Notes under the pieces: generated by a model
Databases searched by the model: none
What the model saw: only the letters and a program-made list of their open reading frames with translations
What the model was told of the DNA's origin: nothing
Shown: piece by piece, positions 35,250-48,400 of the stretch
Position numbering within the stretch: position 1 is the stretch's first letter
Layout: the number at the start of each line of letters is the position of its first letter
Made by a program: the position numbers and the translations under genes
Assembly: GCA_021030905.1 (NCBI GenBank)
Contig: JAGFMI010000015.1
Span: 868,001-932,000, forward strand
Reading direction: 5' to 3'
DNA length: 64,000 nucleotides
Source: Pyrenula massariospora
Lineage: Eukaryota; Ascomycota; Eurotiomycetes; Pyrenulales; Pyrenulaceae

Positions 35250-36276
35250 CGTAAGCCGGCGAAGGTATCTAAGGTAGCTGTTACAACGAAATGTTGAGAC
35301 CTTTTAAAGTTTGAGTACTCGGGGGCTTTGGAGATTGTGCAGCCGGTTGAGGACACGCTCCGGCGATTTGTCTTGAGGTGAAGCGATAATGAGGGCTGGT
35401 ATCTAGAATTTCTAATAGAGGACTTTTAGCATAGAGGTAATTTGTTGCAATTTTGCGAATATCACCTTTCATTCACCCACGTTCTTCACTGGCCTTGGCA
35501 TGACTTTCAAGGAGGGCACCGGTGTTCCAAACTCTCGATGTATGACGCTGAGGGCCGCTTGTGCTATACAGTGTGGTCCAATGCTCAATGAGAGAGATCA
35601 CCCATTCCACACGACCACAAGTAGCCGCCAGCAAGTTTATTCGACGCTTAGCACCGCAGAGATACCTAGTATTCACCTCTTATCTGCAACTTCACGCGGG
35701 CACTATCCACTGCTCCTCATAGCTAGCAATCGCCACATTTTGAAAATTCAACTAGTTTTCACTATGTCCTTGGATTTTAGAACCATCTTGTGTCGGCCAT
35801 TTCGTCCAGAACTTCTAAACACTCCTTGATGAGAGAATTGAAAGACGTCAATTCCAGCTAAAAGATCTGCATCACTTATCTTTAGAGCAGGATCTTGTCA
35901 ATTTGCATAATGGCGAGATTCCATTTTAACGGGAAGAGGGCAAAGGCTGATCGGTTTCTTTGCCTCAGTGGAGAGTTTGAAGGGGACAAGAGTCCAGGGA
36001 ACCTTGCCGTGGACCACTTCGCGAAGCTCTCGTGGTATTGCACGCGGGATCATCTCAGGGCACATCTAGGTATTGCAGGCACCTTTTGATCTCCGGAATG
36101 TGAGAAGCCACTCAATATCTTCGGGGGAGAGACGTGTGCCCAAAGAGGTCTTGTTCTATCCACATGCGAAACATCTAACAATCCTGCCAAGACTTCGGCT
36201 AAAATCCTCTTCCTCTGTCTTTAGGACTGGGAATGATGATACCCTTACAACCAACACCTTCTCCTAACCGCAGCCG
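35250..36276. other. Intergenic with possible gene debris
   Basis: About 1 kb without a supported gene. On the minus strand, short protein-like stretches occur in different frames (for example SLGTRLSPEDIEWLLTFRRS near 36140-36070 and IPRAIPRELREVVHGKVPW near 36050-35990). They are separated by stops, which suggests an eroded host gene, but I cannot assign a family. Confidence 0.3.
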
Positions 36277-36489
36277 CTACTCAGCCATATCAGGCTCATT
36301 GAAGACACTTGTATCATCATAAGTCTCATAAAGCAATGCCTCAATCCTTATGACCACCTCCGCCGAGCGTCCAGATGCGGCCCCCAAACCCACCATACTA
36401 CGCAGTTCGTCGATAGAAAATAGCGTCGCGTTCGGGTTGGTGAACAAAGCCTTCAAAAATCTCCGCTCCAGTTCCTTGGCTTTCTCCAC
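36277..36489 (-). pseudogene. Possible gene remnant
   Basis: A minus-strand frame reads KAKELERRFLKALFTNPNA then FSIDELRSMVGLGAASGRS and ends after FNEPDMAE. It has no ATG start, and a TAG lies shortly upstream in frame. The composition looks like protein rather than chance, and together with the fragments downstream (35990-36140) it may be part of a decayed gene. No family is recognised. Confidence 0.3.
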
Positions 36490-36908
36490 CCTCTACCCCT
36501 ATGCTCTCTCAGTCCCCATTCTTTCATAGCTGATACTCTGGTCTTCCCTAACGATATCAATTTATGCCAGCCTCATTGGTCTGATCAGTGCTTGAGATAC
36601 CCGCAATATCAGTTCTAATTACAATATCTTCCACTGCACAGAAGTCTGCCTTTCCATCAAGCCCAACACACAGCCCGGCCTTAGTTTGCGCTATGGCTTC
36701 TCAAAAGGAGAAACTATGATGTGAAAGAGATCGCATCTATGTACTTAAAAGCGTCTTTAGACGTCCATAGCTGGCTCAATCGCTCGTAATCACATCACTA
36801 TTCTCATTCGTTTTCTATCCGAAGTTGCCTCCTAAACGCGTTCTCCCTTTGTTCTCTTCTTTGCAGCACCAGACAATTCCATCAAGATCATTTAAGACTC
36901 TTTTCACA
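36490..36908. other. Upstream region of small secreted protein gene
   Basis: About 420 bp with no coding region; presumed promoter and leader for the gene at 36909. A TA-rich stretch (ACTTAAAAG) near 36745 could be a TATA-like element, which is only a guess. Confidence 0.35.
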
Positions 36909-37337
36909 ATGAAGGCCCTCTTCTGCATCGCCGCTCTCCTGAGCGCAGCCTGTGCGGGCCCAATTACCGAGCGTGGGAATGCATTGAACTCCCTAGACCA
37001 GTATTCTGAGGCAGGCTGGTAAAGTCCCATGGATACCAAACTCCGACAGTACTGCGCTGAGCGAGCGGTTTGCTAATACCAAAACAGCAAAGGGACAAAA
37101 CTTGGCTGGCTCAATGAAAACCAACGATGGAAGTTCACAGGCGAGGTCAGGGTGGCTGTTTCGTCAGGGGCGAAGTCAGTGGCCGCTCACGCAGGGACGA
37201 ACGCCTTAAACATGTGGGGTTGTCACTACGATAACTGTGATACGAGCAAGTCCAATGCACTTCAAATGCTTAACGGTGGCTGCAACGATTATTCAGGGGA
37301 CATGAAAGCCCTCGTGATTACCAGCGGGACTCTTTAG
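36909..37337 (+). CDS. Small secreted cysteine-containing protein
   Basis: Two exons, 36909-37018 and 37088-37337 (69-nt intron, GTAAAG...ACAG, phase 2), encode 119 residues. The N-terminus MKALFCIAALLSAACA is a clear signal peptide, cut before GPITER. The mature chain of about 103 residues has four cysteines: one at the splice junction (EAGCKGTKLGW), two in WGCHYDNCD and one in NGGCNDYS, enough for two disulphides. The rest is Gly/Asn/Ser-rich and small, like many fungal effector or toxin-like secreted proteins. I do not recognise a named family. It sits alone between gene debris and an APH-like kinase. The start is certain from the signal peptide; the splice model is supported by signals and phase. 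Confidence 0.75.
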
Positions 37338-37836
37338 ATGGAGGAACCAAGCTCGACGCGATTGACCACCTTGATTGGAAATGCGAGGTGAAAGCTTGCT
37401 GGGAGGTGGTTGGAGGAGTCTGATTTTCCTGGTCTCATCTTCTTGCTGTTATTTCCGTCCATTGACTAGCTAGAGATAATAGAGGGGCAAAGAAGGGTTG
37501 TGTGCTCTTAAACTTGATAAAGAAGTATTTGCGGTGAACCATCTGCGTGTTGTTGATTACACGGAAAATGCTGAACGTAATATTAGCCTCATTTAGTAAG
37601 ACAGAATATGTGCTGTTGTATGATAACTTGATGAATGGACATTAGTGTGTTCTAAATGGGAGAGAGAAGAGATGAAAATCAGCGTTGCGCGACTTCCCGC
37701 TTTTTAAGAGGCTTTTCGCGCCTCATGAACCACACAAATTTTATGTATCCCATGCATCACTTTAACTTGACCTATGAGTCTTTGAAGAAGTCAATCCGTC
37801 TATTTATCATACGTGCGCCATGCTGGCTCCGTCGGG
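37338..37836. other. Intergenic, no gene seen
   Basis: About 500 bp, rather AT-rich, between the small secreted protein gene and the kinase-like gene. No coding region is supported; it includes the presumed promoter of the kinase-like gene. Confidence 0.45.
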
Positions 37837-38759
37837 ATGAACCCATATGAAGCATGTCCAGAGAAAATTCCAGACACCGATCGCTACATAACAGAGCCAT
37901 TCTATGGGCGGTATTCTCCTCGAATTGACGACTTCGTGCCCGACAAGCATTACGTCAATTCCACATCACCAGAATCTCTCGAATATTGGACATCTGTCTT
38001 GGAGCAATGCAACGAGTCTATCCGGATATACGATAATATCGACGGCGGCCGGGACGTATTTGCACTTGGCAGTGTAATAGTCAAATCGAGCCATCTAAAG
38101 GAGAAACTCGAGGGGAGAAGAGCGCACCGCAACTACTCTTTTGCGGATAAGAATGAGGTCCAGGCCACTGCTTTAGCTAGACGCGTGCTCGTCGACATCA
38201 AAGTTCCGGAAATTTATTTTGCTAGCAAGGTACATCTGAACGATCTTGCAATCTTCTCCATTACTAATTGGCCCAGATTAGGGGACGTGACGTCCTTGTC
38301 CAAGAAAGACTTCCCGGCGTTGGACTCAATGTCGCATGGCAATATATCTCACAGGCTCAAAAGAAGTCTTTCAAATTGCAGGCTCGGGAGTTGCTGTGTC
38401 GGCTGCAGAAGATTCGAGCCCCAAGCTCGCAAACGCACCGCTCATACGTTGTGCCGGACCCAGATCCGGTTAAACATCGTGGCATTCAGGCTTTAGAAAA
38501 GGAAATCATCTTTGGCGAGGACAACAGAGACCACGACCTGTCGTTCATGCACAACGACTTCTCTCTGTCCAATACCATAGTCGATAATGACAGAATTGTT
38601 GGCCTTGTAGACTGGGAAATGGCTGGGTACTTCGGCTGGAGCACGGCGGCCAAGGTGCACGTTCAGATAAGGTCTCCAAAGAGGGAGAACTATGCCGCAC
38701 TCAACTTGAGCAAGGAGTTTTTGGACGATATCATGTTTTGGAGCGATTTGTACGACTAG
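37837..38759 (+). CDS. Aminoglycoside phosphotransferase (APH)-like kinase
   Basis: Two exons, 37837-38229 and 38277-38759, joined over a 47-nt intron (GTACAT...CCCAG, phase 0), give 291 residues. The start is the first ATG (MNPYEACPEKIPDTDRYI). The protein-kinase-like APH fold is indicated by VFALGSVIVKSSHL (nucleotide-binding strand and Lys), VPEIYFASK-IRGRDVLVQERLPGVGL across the splice, the catalytic HNDFSLSNTIVDNDR (Brenner motif HxDxxxxN) and the metal-binding VGLVDWEMAGYFG. Fungal genomes carry many such proteins; they may phosphorylate small molecules such as choline or antibiotics, but the substrate is unknown here. All key residues are present, so it should be active. Confidence 0.88.
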
Positions 38760-40647
<1,888 letters not shown>

Positions 40648-41071
40648 GGTCAAGAAAAGGAGTTACAATGGGTTTTCCAAGGCTATAAAAGCTGGATTTA
40701 GCTGCTGATTGGGAGGCTTATTTTCAACAAGAGAGGGGCATTATGAAAAGCGGAATGCATTGATATTAGGAAAGAGGATGAACGGAGCATATGGGATTTG
40801 AATACGATGGACTCAACGTCGGCGGCTTGGTTGTAGAATCTTCTAGGTTGCGTTTCACGAGCCATGTATGAGAAACAGAACAAGCACATTGAAGATCGAG
40901 ATAGACGTCTATTAATATTCAAAACTTGCACTTGACTCGTTCCAACATCGCCAAAGACTATCAGGACGATGCAATGTAGGGAATAAGTCTCTCCACTCGT
41001 AAAAATGTGCGGTACAACCCACCCGTTGGCCATACTCCAGACGCCTGCAGCAAAAACCATCGTCTTCTGCA
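40648..41071. other. Intergenic between convergent genes
   Basis: About 420 bp between the thymidylate synthase stop and the YKT6 stop on the other strand; no coding region is supported. Confidence 0.45.
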
Positions 41072-41994
41072 TCACATGACAATGCAGCAGGAGTTTTGTT
41101 TTTGAGCCTGAGAAAATCACCGGTTAGCTGAAGTCCTCTTGCAGGCCTGAAATTCAATGGGAAACAGTGAGAGACTGACCTGTTTATAAAACATCCGGCT
41201 CTGCCCACTCAAATCGTTGCTCTTTTGTACCAAGTTATCTATCTTCTCGCCTCTTTCCAGTACTGATTCGATAGTCTTATGCAGTACAATCTTGGTCTCA
41301 TCCAGCTCCCTCTGCACTTTCATGATGCTATCCGCTTGGCCGGGATCTTGGAACTTTGCTAAATGTCTGCACCACACAACTGTTAGCATCTTATTCACTT
41401 CGACCACATATCTTCCTATAGGATAGGTAACACGCACCCTTTCAGCTCCGGATACGCCAACGTCCCCGTCCCCCCGATCCCCGCACTGGGGCTCGAAAAC
41501 TCGCTCCTCGGGTGCCTCGACAAAAACTCATCCAGCACCTTGCTAAGGAGCTGGTGTGCAACCAGCGCCGGGTAGTCGTGGCTGGAGATTATGATCCCGG
41601 CTACGCCCTCGGAGCGGGCGTAGGCGTGGAAGGTGTAGTCTTTCTCTTCGATGTCTTGGCGGGCGCCGGGGCGGGTGCGTTCGGAGACGGTCTTGGAGAA
41701 CATGGTCATGAATTCGGCGTAGCTGTGGAGGAGAAGTTAGATAGCCTGGCCGTGTAGGGTGGTCGGGGAAAGTGGATCTAGGCCATCATCTGGGAAGCCC
41801 AAGGAGTATGGAAACGGAAGGGAGAAAATACCTGTCACGTGTGAAGCGTGAGAAGCTGGAGAGATCTTTCTCGACACAAAGCTCGCGTGCGGGTTGGATG
41901 TCATTTTTGAGGATCTGAAGAGGGACCACAGTTAGTGACTATATTGGAGCCTGGGGTACGTGGTGTATACGCCAATGTAGAAGAGCTTGGGCAT
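41072..41994 (-). CDS. YKT6: R-SNARE YKT6
   Basis: Five exons: 41994-41971, 41914-41832, 41722-41438, 41366-41180 and 41107-41072, giving 204 residues. Ykt6 is the lipid-anchored R-SNARE that acts at the Golgi, vacuole and autophagosome. The longin domain opens with MPKLFYIG and [20 protein letters not shown] across the first splice, continues with [19 protein letters not shown] and [18 protein letters not shown]. The SNARE helix is [20 protein letters not shown] with the zero-layer Arg in [12 protein letters not shown]. The last 36-nt exon supplies the C-terminal CCIVM, with two cysteines for farnesylation and palmitoylation, which confirms the final join. Length equals that of yeast Ykt6 within a few residues. 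The gene is divergent from SLH1 with about 430 bp between starts. Confidence 0.95.
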
Positions 41995-42426
41995 GACGGC
42001 GGTATTGGACAGGTTCTTGTCGTAGGTTATTCGTATTGTCTAGATCGATTGAGGGCGTGAGAAGGGTCGATATTCAATGTCTAGAGGCCGTAAAGTGAAG
42101 TGGTGTCTGTGGTTACTGTGTTCTCGGAGAACAAGGGAGAAGCCTTTGAAGGTGAAAGAATGCGTGTGCCTATCTCGCTGGGGCTTTGCGGGATGAGATG
42201 ATGCCAAGCCAAACCACCTGAGATTCAGCTAACGTTTAAGGTTGTGTGCGGCCAGGCTTACTACTTCTGGTCGCCACTGTCGATATGTCATAGAAAAGAA
42301 TATCTTTCACTTCGATGTGCATCTAGGGATCAAGTCACTGGCTCTAGAATTTTCTTCTGCAGAAATTTGTGTTTCTAAGTTGACAAAGTTTTGCTTTGCC
42401 CGCCAATAATATCTGAGCCTCCAAAG
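41995..42426. other. Shared divergent promoter of YKT6 and SLH1
   Basis: About 430 bp between the two divergent start codons; no coding region. It must carry both promoters. Confidence 0.5.
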
Positions 42427-45400
42427 ATGGCAAACGATCTAGATTCAGCTTTGCGGCAGTTCAGAGCCCAGATGAAAGAGATGCAAGATGCCATTGCAGA
42501 ACTGAAGCTTTCAGAAGCTCAAGATAATGCTCCCATGTACGGTGCAGATGTTGAGTTCCCTGAAGATACGTCTGGGAAGAGCAGTCCTTCCGATATCTGG
42601 GACATTTCAGATGACGAAGATGAGAGCTCGCCAAACGATGAGATCCTTGATGGTATTGATGGTCTCCGCATGACAGAAATGTCTGATACTTCGGGATACT
42701 CGCAGGCCTGGCTTTTGGAGAAGTGTAAAGAATCTTTTAAATTTAAACCTGAGCTTGATGCAAATGAAATGCAACAGCAGATCACTGCCATTCTCCTCGC
42801 TCATAGCTCCGAAGATGAGCTCCAGATGTCGCTTGCTGATATCGTTGGATATGACGACTTAGACTTCGTTATTGAATTGATTGCGCATCGATCAGAGATA
42901 CTCAGCACGCCGGCTGTGGTCGAAGAAACAAATGGCGCTTTTGGAAGACTGCAGACCAAGCAGCAACGAGAAGTGATGATCGCTCAGCAGGACTTTGACC
43001 ATAAGCATAGAAGTCTGGCTCCGGCTATGGACCGAAGTGGTCCAAAGTATCCTCATGTATACAAGTCACATGAGTCAGGAAGTATACTCGATTCCTCTGG
43101 CAAGAAATACGCCCTACCAGTCGGTCATCAGCGCATCGAACGGGAGAAGTACGAAGAATATTCCATCCCAGCTGCGAAGGTGGGTACAGTAGCAGCTGGG
43201 CAGAAGCTTGTAAGCGTATCCGGAATGGATGGCTTGTGTCAGAGGACTTTCAAGGGTTACAAGAGCCTGAATCGTATGCAAAGTCTGCTGTATCCAGTAG
43301 CATATAACACTTCTGAAAACATGTTGATATGCGCACCGACTGGTGCTGGTAAGACTGATGCTGCTATGCTGACTATTTTACACGCTATTTCTAAGAACAC
43401 AATTCCGAATCCAATAGACGAGCCAGCTGCGACTGAATTCATCGTACACAAGGATGACTTCAAGATCGTCTATGTTGCTCCGATGAAGGCTTTGGCCGCT
43501 GAGGTCACAGAGAAGCTGGGAAAGCGGCTTCAATGGGCGGGAATTCAGTGCCGTGAATTGACCGGGGACATGCAGCTCACCAAGAAAGAAATTGCTTCTA
43601 CGCAGATCATCGTGACTACACCAGAGAAATGGGACGTTGTGACTAGGAAGAGCACCGGAGATACCGAGTTAGTTCAGAAGGTCCGACTGCTCATTCTTGA
43701 TGAGGTGCATATGCTGCATGATGAGCGTGGTGCAGTCATCGAATCGCTAGTTGCTCGAACGCAGCGGCAAGTCGAGAGTACACAATCTCTGATTCGCATT
43801 GTTGGGCTGTCGGCCACATTGCCCAACTACATCGACGTGGCAAGATTCCTCAAGGTCAATCTCGAGGTCGGCCTGTTTTATTTTGATGCATCCTTTCGTC
43901 CTGTCCCACTGGAGCAGCACTTTGTTGGCGTGAAGGGTAAACCTGGGACAAAGACGTCACGAGAGAATATTGACAGGGTAGCATTTGAAAAGGTCAAAGA
44001 TATGCTGCGTGTTGGCCATCAAGTCATGGTATTTGTCCACTCGCGCAAAGACACTGTGGGCACCGCTCGCCTTTTCTACCAAATGGCAGTCGAAGACCAG
44101 TGCGACGATCTTTTCGTTCCCGATCATGATGACCTGGCCTACCAGCGAGCGCTGTCAGATTTGAAGACAACGAGAGGCCGCGAACTCAGAGATCTCGTTC
44201 CGAAAGGCTTTGGCACACATAATGCAGGCATGGCACGCAGTGACAGGAATTTCATAGAGAGGCTCTTCGCAGAAGGGGCTATCAGAGTTCTATGCTGCAC
44301 AGCTACACTAGCTTGGGGTGTTAATTTGCCTGCTGCTGCGGTAGTTATCAAAGGCACTCAGCTGTACAGTGCCCAGGAGGGCAAATTTGTCGATCTCGGG
44401 ATTTTGGACGTGTTACAGATATTTGGTCGCGCTGGTCGCCCACAATTCCAAGACAGTGGCATTGGGTTCATTTGTACCACTCATGATAAATTACACCACT
44501 ACTTGTCGGCCGTCACTCAGCAACATCCTATCGAGTCAAGATTTTCCAAGCATTTGGTTGACAATCTCAATGCTGAAATAGCTCTCGGAACTGTCACCTC
44601 TGTCCCCGAGGCAGTCACGTGGTTGGGATATTCTTACCTGTTTGTCCGAATGCAGCAAAGCCCCTTCACCTATGGCATTGATTGGAAAGAGAAGCAAGAT
44701 GACCCCCATCTAGTGCAAAGACGCCGCGAACTGATCGTCAAGGCTGCTAAGACACTTCATCAAAGTCAAATGATTATCTTCAACGAGAAGACTGATGATT
44801 TGCGGTCCAAAGACGTTGGACGCATTGCCAGCCAATATTACATTCTCCAGACTAGTATCGAGATCTTCAACACAGCGATGCGACCAAGAGCGACGGAAGC
44901 TGATGTGCTCAAAATGATTAGCATGAGTGGTGAATTTGATAATATACAATCTAGAGAGAATGAAAGGAAAGAACTGCAACATTTAAAGGAAGAATCTGTC
45001 ACCTGCGAAGTTAGTGGCAAGGTTGAAGAAGCGCAGGCAAAAACGAATATTCTTTTGCAGTCTTTCATCTCAAAAGCTCGGCTCGAGGATTTTGCCCTTG
45101 TCTCTGACTCTGCATATGTGGCACAAAATGCTGCTAGAATTTGTCGAGCTTTGTTCATGATTGCTCTCAATCGCGGTTGGGGATACCAATGTGACGTCCT
45201 TCTTTCCTTGTGTAAAGCTATCGAAAAGCAAATCTGGCCTTTTCAGCACCCTTTCCATCAATTTGACCTTCCACCAGCAGTCCTAAGAAACCTGGAGGAG
45301 AAGCCAGCGTCCTCATCTGTCGAGAGTCTCCGCGACATGGAGCCTGCTGAGATCGGTTCATTAGTCCACAACCACAAAATGGGCAATGTCCTTACGAAGC

Positions 45401-48400
45401 TCTTGGACAATTTTCCCACTCTATCCGTAGAAGCTGACATTGCTCCATTGAATCGCAATGTCCTCAGAATGCGCCTCTTTTTATATCCAGAGTTCACCTG
45501 GAATGATAGGCACCATGGCACCGCTGAGTCTTACTGGATTTGGGTGGAAAACTCCGAGACCTCAGAAATATACCATCATGAGTACTTCATCTTGAGCCGG
45601 AAGAAAATGAATGACAACCACGAGCTCAATTTTACAATACCGCTAGCCGACCCTTTGCCGCCTCAAGTATACATCCGAGCTGTATCTGATCGATGGCAAG
45701 GCGCCGAGACTGTCACTCCTGTCTCTTTCCAACACTTGATCAGACCTGATACGGAGAGCGTCTACACTGATCTCCTTGACTTGCAGCCCTTACCCGTCTC
45801 GGCACTGAAGAATCCCATCCTCGAAGAGATCTATGGAGAAAGGTTCCAGTTCTTTAATCCGATGCAGACTCAGATATTTCACACTTTATATCATACACCT
45901 GCGAATGTTCTCTTAGGCTCACCAACAGGGTCCGGGAAGACGGTGGCGGCAGAATTAGCGATGTGGTGGGCTTTTGGGGAGAAGCCCGGAAGCAAAGTTG
46001 TCTACATCGCTCCTATGAAGGCTCTTGTCCGAGAACGGGTGCTAGATTGGCGCAAAAGACTCACAAGCAAGATGGGCCTACGGCTGGTTGAGCTGACTGG
46101 TGACAATACGCCAGACACAAGTACTATTCGTTCTGCCGATATCATTATTACGACACCCGAAAAGTGGGACGGCATTTCTCGTTCGTGGCAGACTAGGTCT
46201 TATGTCCGACAGGTATCCTTAGTGATAATCGACGAGATACATTTGCTCGGTGGAGATCGCGGTCCGATTCTAGAGATCATTGTGTCTCGCATGAATTACA
46301 TTGCAGCTCAAACAGCTCATGAGTCTGGTGGCAGTAATACAATCAGACTTCTTGGAATGTCTACGGCTATTGCTAATGCTTCGGATTTAGCGAATTGGCT
46401 TGGTGTCAAGCCGTCACAAGGTCTCTTTAACTTCCGCCACAGCGTTCGTCCTGTACCTCTGTCAATTTACATTGACGGTTTCCCGGATCAGCGAGGCTTT
46501 TGTCCATTGATGGCTTCTATGAATCGGCCTACTTTCCTTGCCATCAAGAATCATTCCCCAGACAAGCCTGTAATTGTCTTTGTCGCGTCCCGTCGACAAA
46601 CTCGGCTGACAGCAAAAGACTTGATCAATTATTGTGGGATGGAGGAGAATCCGCGCCGTTTTGTCCGCATGTCAGAAGATGAATTACAAGGTACACTGAG
46701 TATGGTCAAAGACTCTGCTCTGCGTGAGGCGCTGTCCTTTGGAATCGGTCTCCATCATGCCGGGTTGGTAGATTCAGATCGAGCTCTGACAGAAAATCTC
46801 TTCGCACAGAACAGAATCCAAGTTTTAGTTGCCACATCGACATTAGCCTGGGGGGTCAACTTGCCGGCCCACCTAGTCGTCGTGAAAGGTACGCAATTCT
46901 TTGATGCCAAACTCGGAGGATACAAAGATATGGATCTCACGGACGTTCTTCAAATGCTTGGACGAGCTGGAAGACCTCAATTCGATACGCAAGGAATTGC
47001 TCGCATCTTCACCCAAGACGACAAAAAAGCCTTCTATAAGCATTTTCTCCACACTGGTTTCCCTGTCGAATCCTCTCTTCACAATGTCCTTGATAACCAT
47101 CTCTCAGCTGAAGTCTCTGCCGGAACAATCACTACAAAGCAAGACGCTCTTGACTACCTAACATGGACTTTCTTCTTTCGTCGCCTCCACAAAAACCCGT
47201 CCTACTATGGCCTCGAGATCTCCGCTGAAGAGCACGCGGCCAACACTGTTGCCGCCCGCGAACAAGCAGAAGAATATCTGATCCACCTCGTTGACACGTC
47301 TCTCAATGCCCTTGCAGAATCTTCCTGCGTCACGATCCACAGCAACGGCGACGTCGACCCCACCCCTTTCGGCAGAATAATGTCCTACTACTACCTCTCC
47401 CACCAAACCATCCGCACTGTTCTCGCCAAATCCAAATCCACCCCTGCTACCCCAACCTTCGCACAAGTTCTATCCTGGATCAGCCTCGCAACCGAATTCA
47501 ACGACCTCCCCGTCCGCCACAACGAAGACCTCATCAACGCCGAACTCGCAAAACACCTCCCCATTGACCCCTCTACCAACAACCTCCTGGACGGCCTCCC
47601 ACTGTGGGACCCCCACGTCAAAGCCTTCCTCCTCCTCCAAGCACACTTCTCGCGCATCGACCTCCCCATCTCCGACTACGTCGGCGACCTGAACTCCGTG
47701 CTCGACCAGTCGATCCGCATCATCCAGGCCGCCATCGACGTCATGGCCGAGCAAGCCCGCGGCCCCGCGGTGCGAGCCATGATCGCGCTGCTGCAGGCCG
47801 TCAAGTCGGCGCGCTGGCCGGACGACCACCCGCTGTCCATACTCCCGGGCATCGCGGCCGACACGCAGCCCTCTCTGAAACAACCAAGTCTGAGATCCGT
47901 TGCGGAACTAGCCGCAGAAGGACGGCTCGATGTCAACGCCCTAACCAATCCGCGACCGTTCCCCCAGAAAGCCGCAACAGCCCTCACAGCAGCGGCCCGC
48001 GCCCTCCCCGCCATCACCGTCGCGGTCGCAGACCTGCAGCCGGAACGCATCGCGCTGGGGCTGAGCCGGACAAACGGTAGCAAGGGCAGCGGCGAGTTCA
48101 AGATCTACGCGCCGCGCTTCCCCAAGCCGCAGACGGAGGGGTTCTTTGTGCTCGTCGCCGACGCGGGGACGGGGGAGCTGGTCGCGCTGAAGAGGGTTGG
48201 GTGGCCGGCGGGGGGGCGCGAGGGGAAGGGGAGAGGAGGGAAGGGGAAGGTTGGGACGAGGTGCGCGGTGAGGGTGCCAACAGAGGAAGGGAAAGGGAAG
48301 GAGGTTAGGGTGGATGTGCTGAGTGATTCGTATCCGGGGATGGAGTGGGGGGTGGGGATGGTGGATGTGCCGGCAAGGGAGAGGGGGGAGGTTAGGACTG

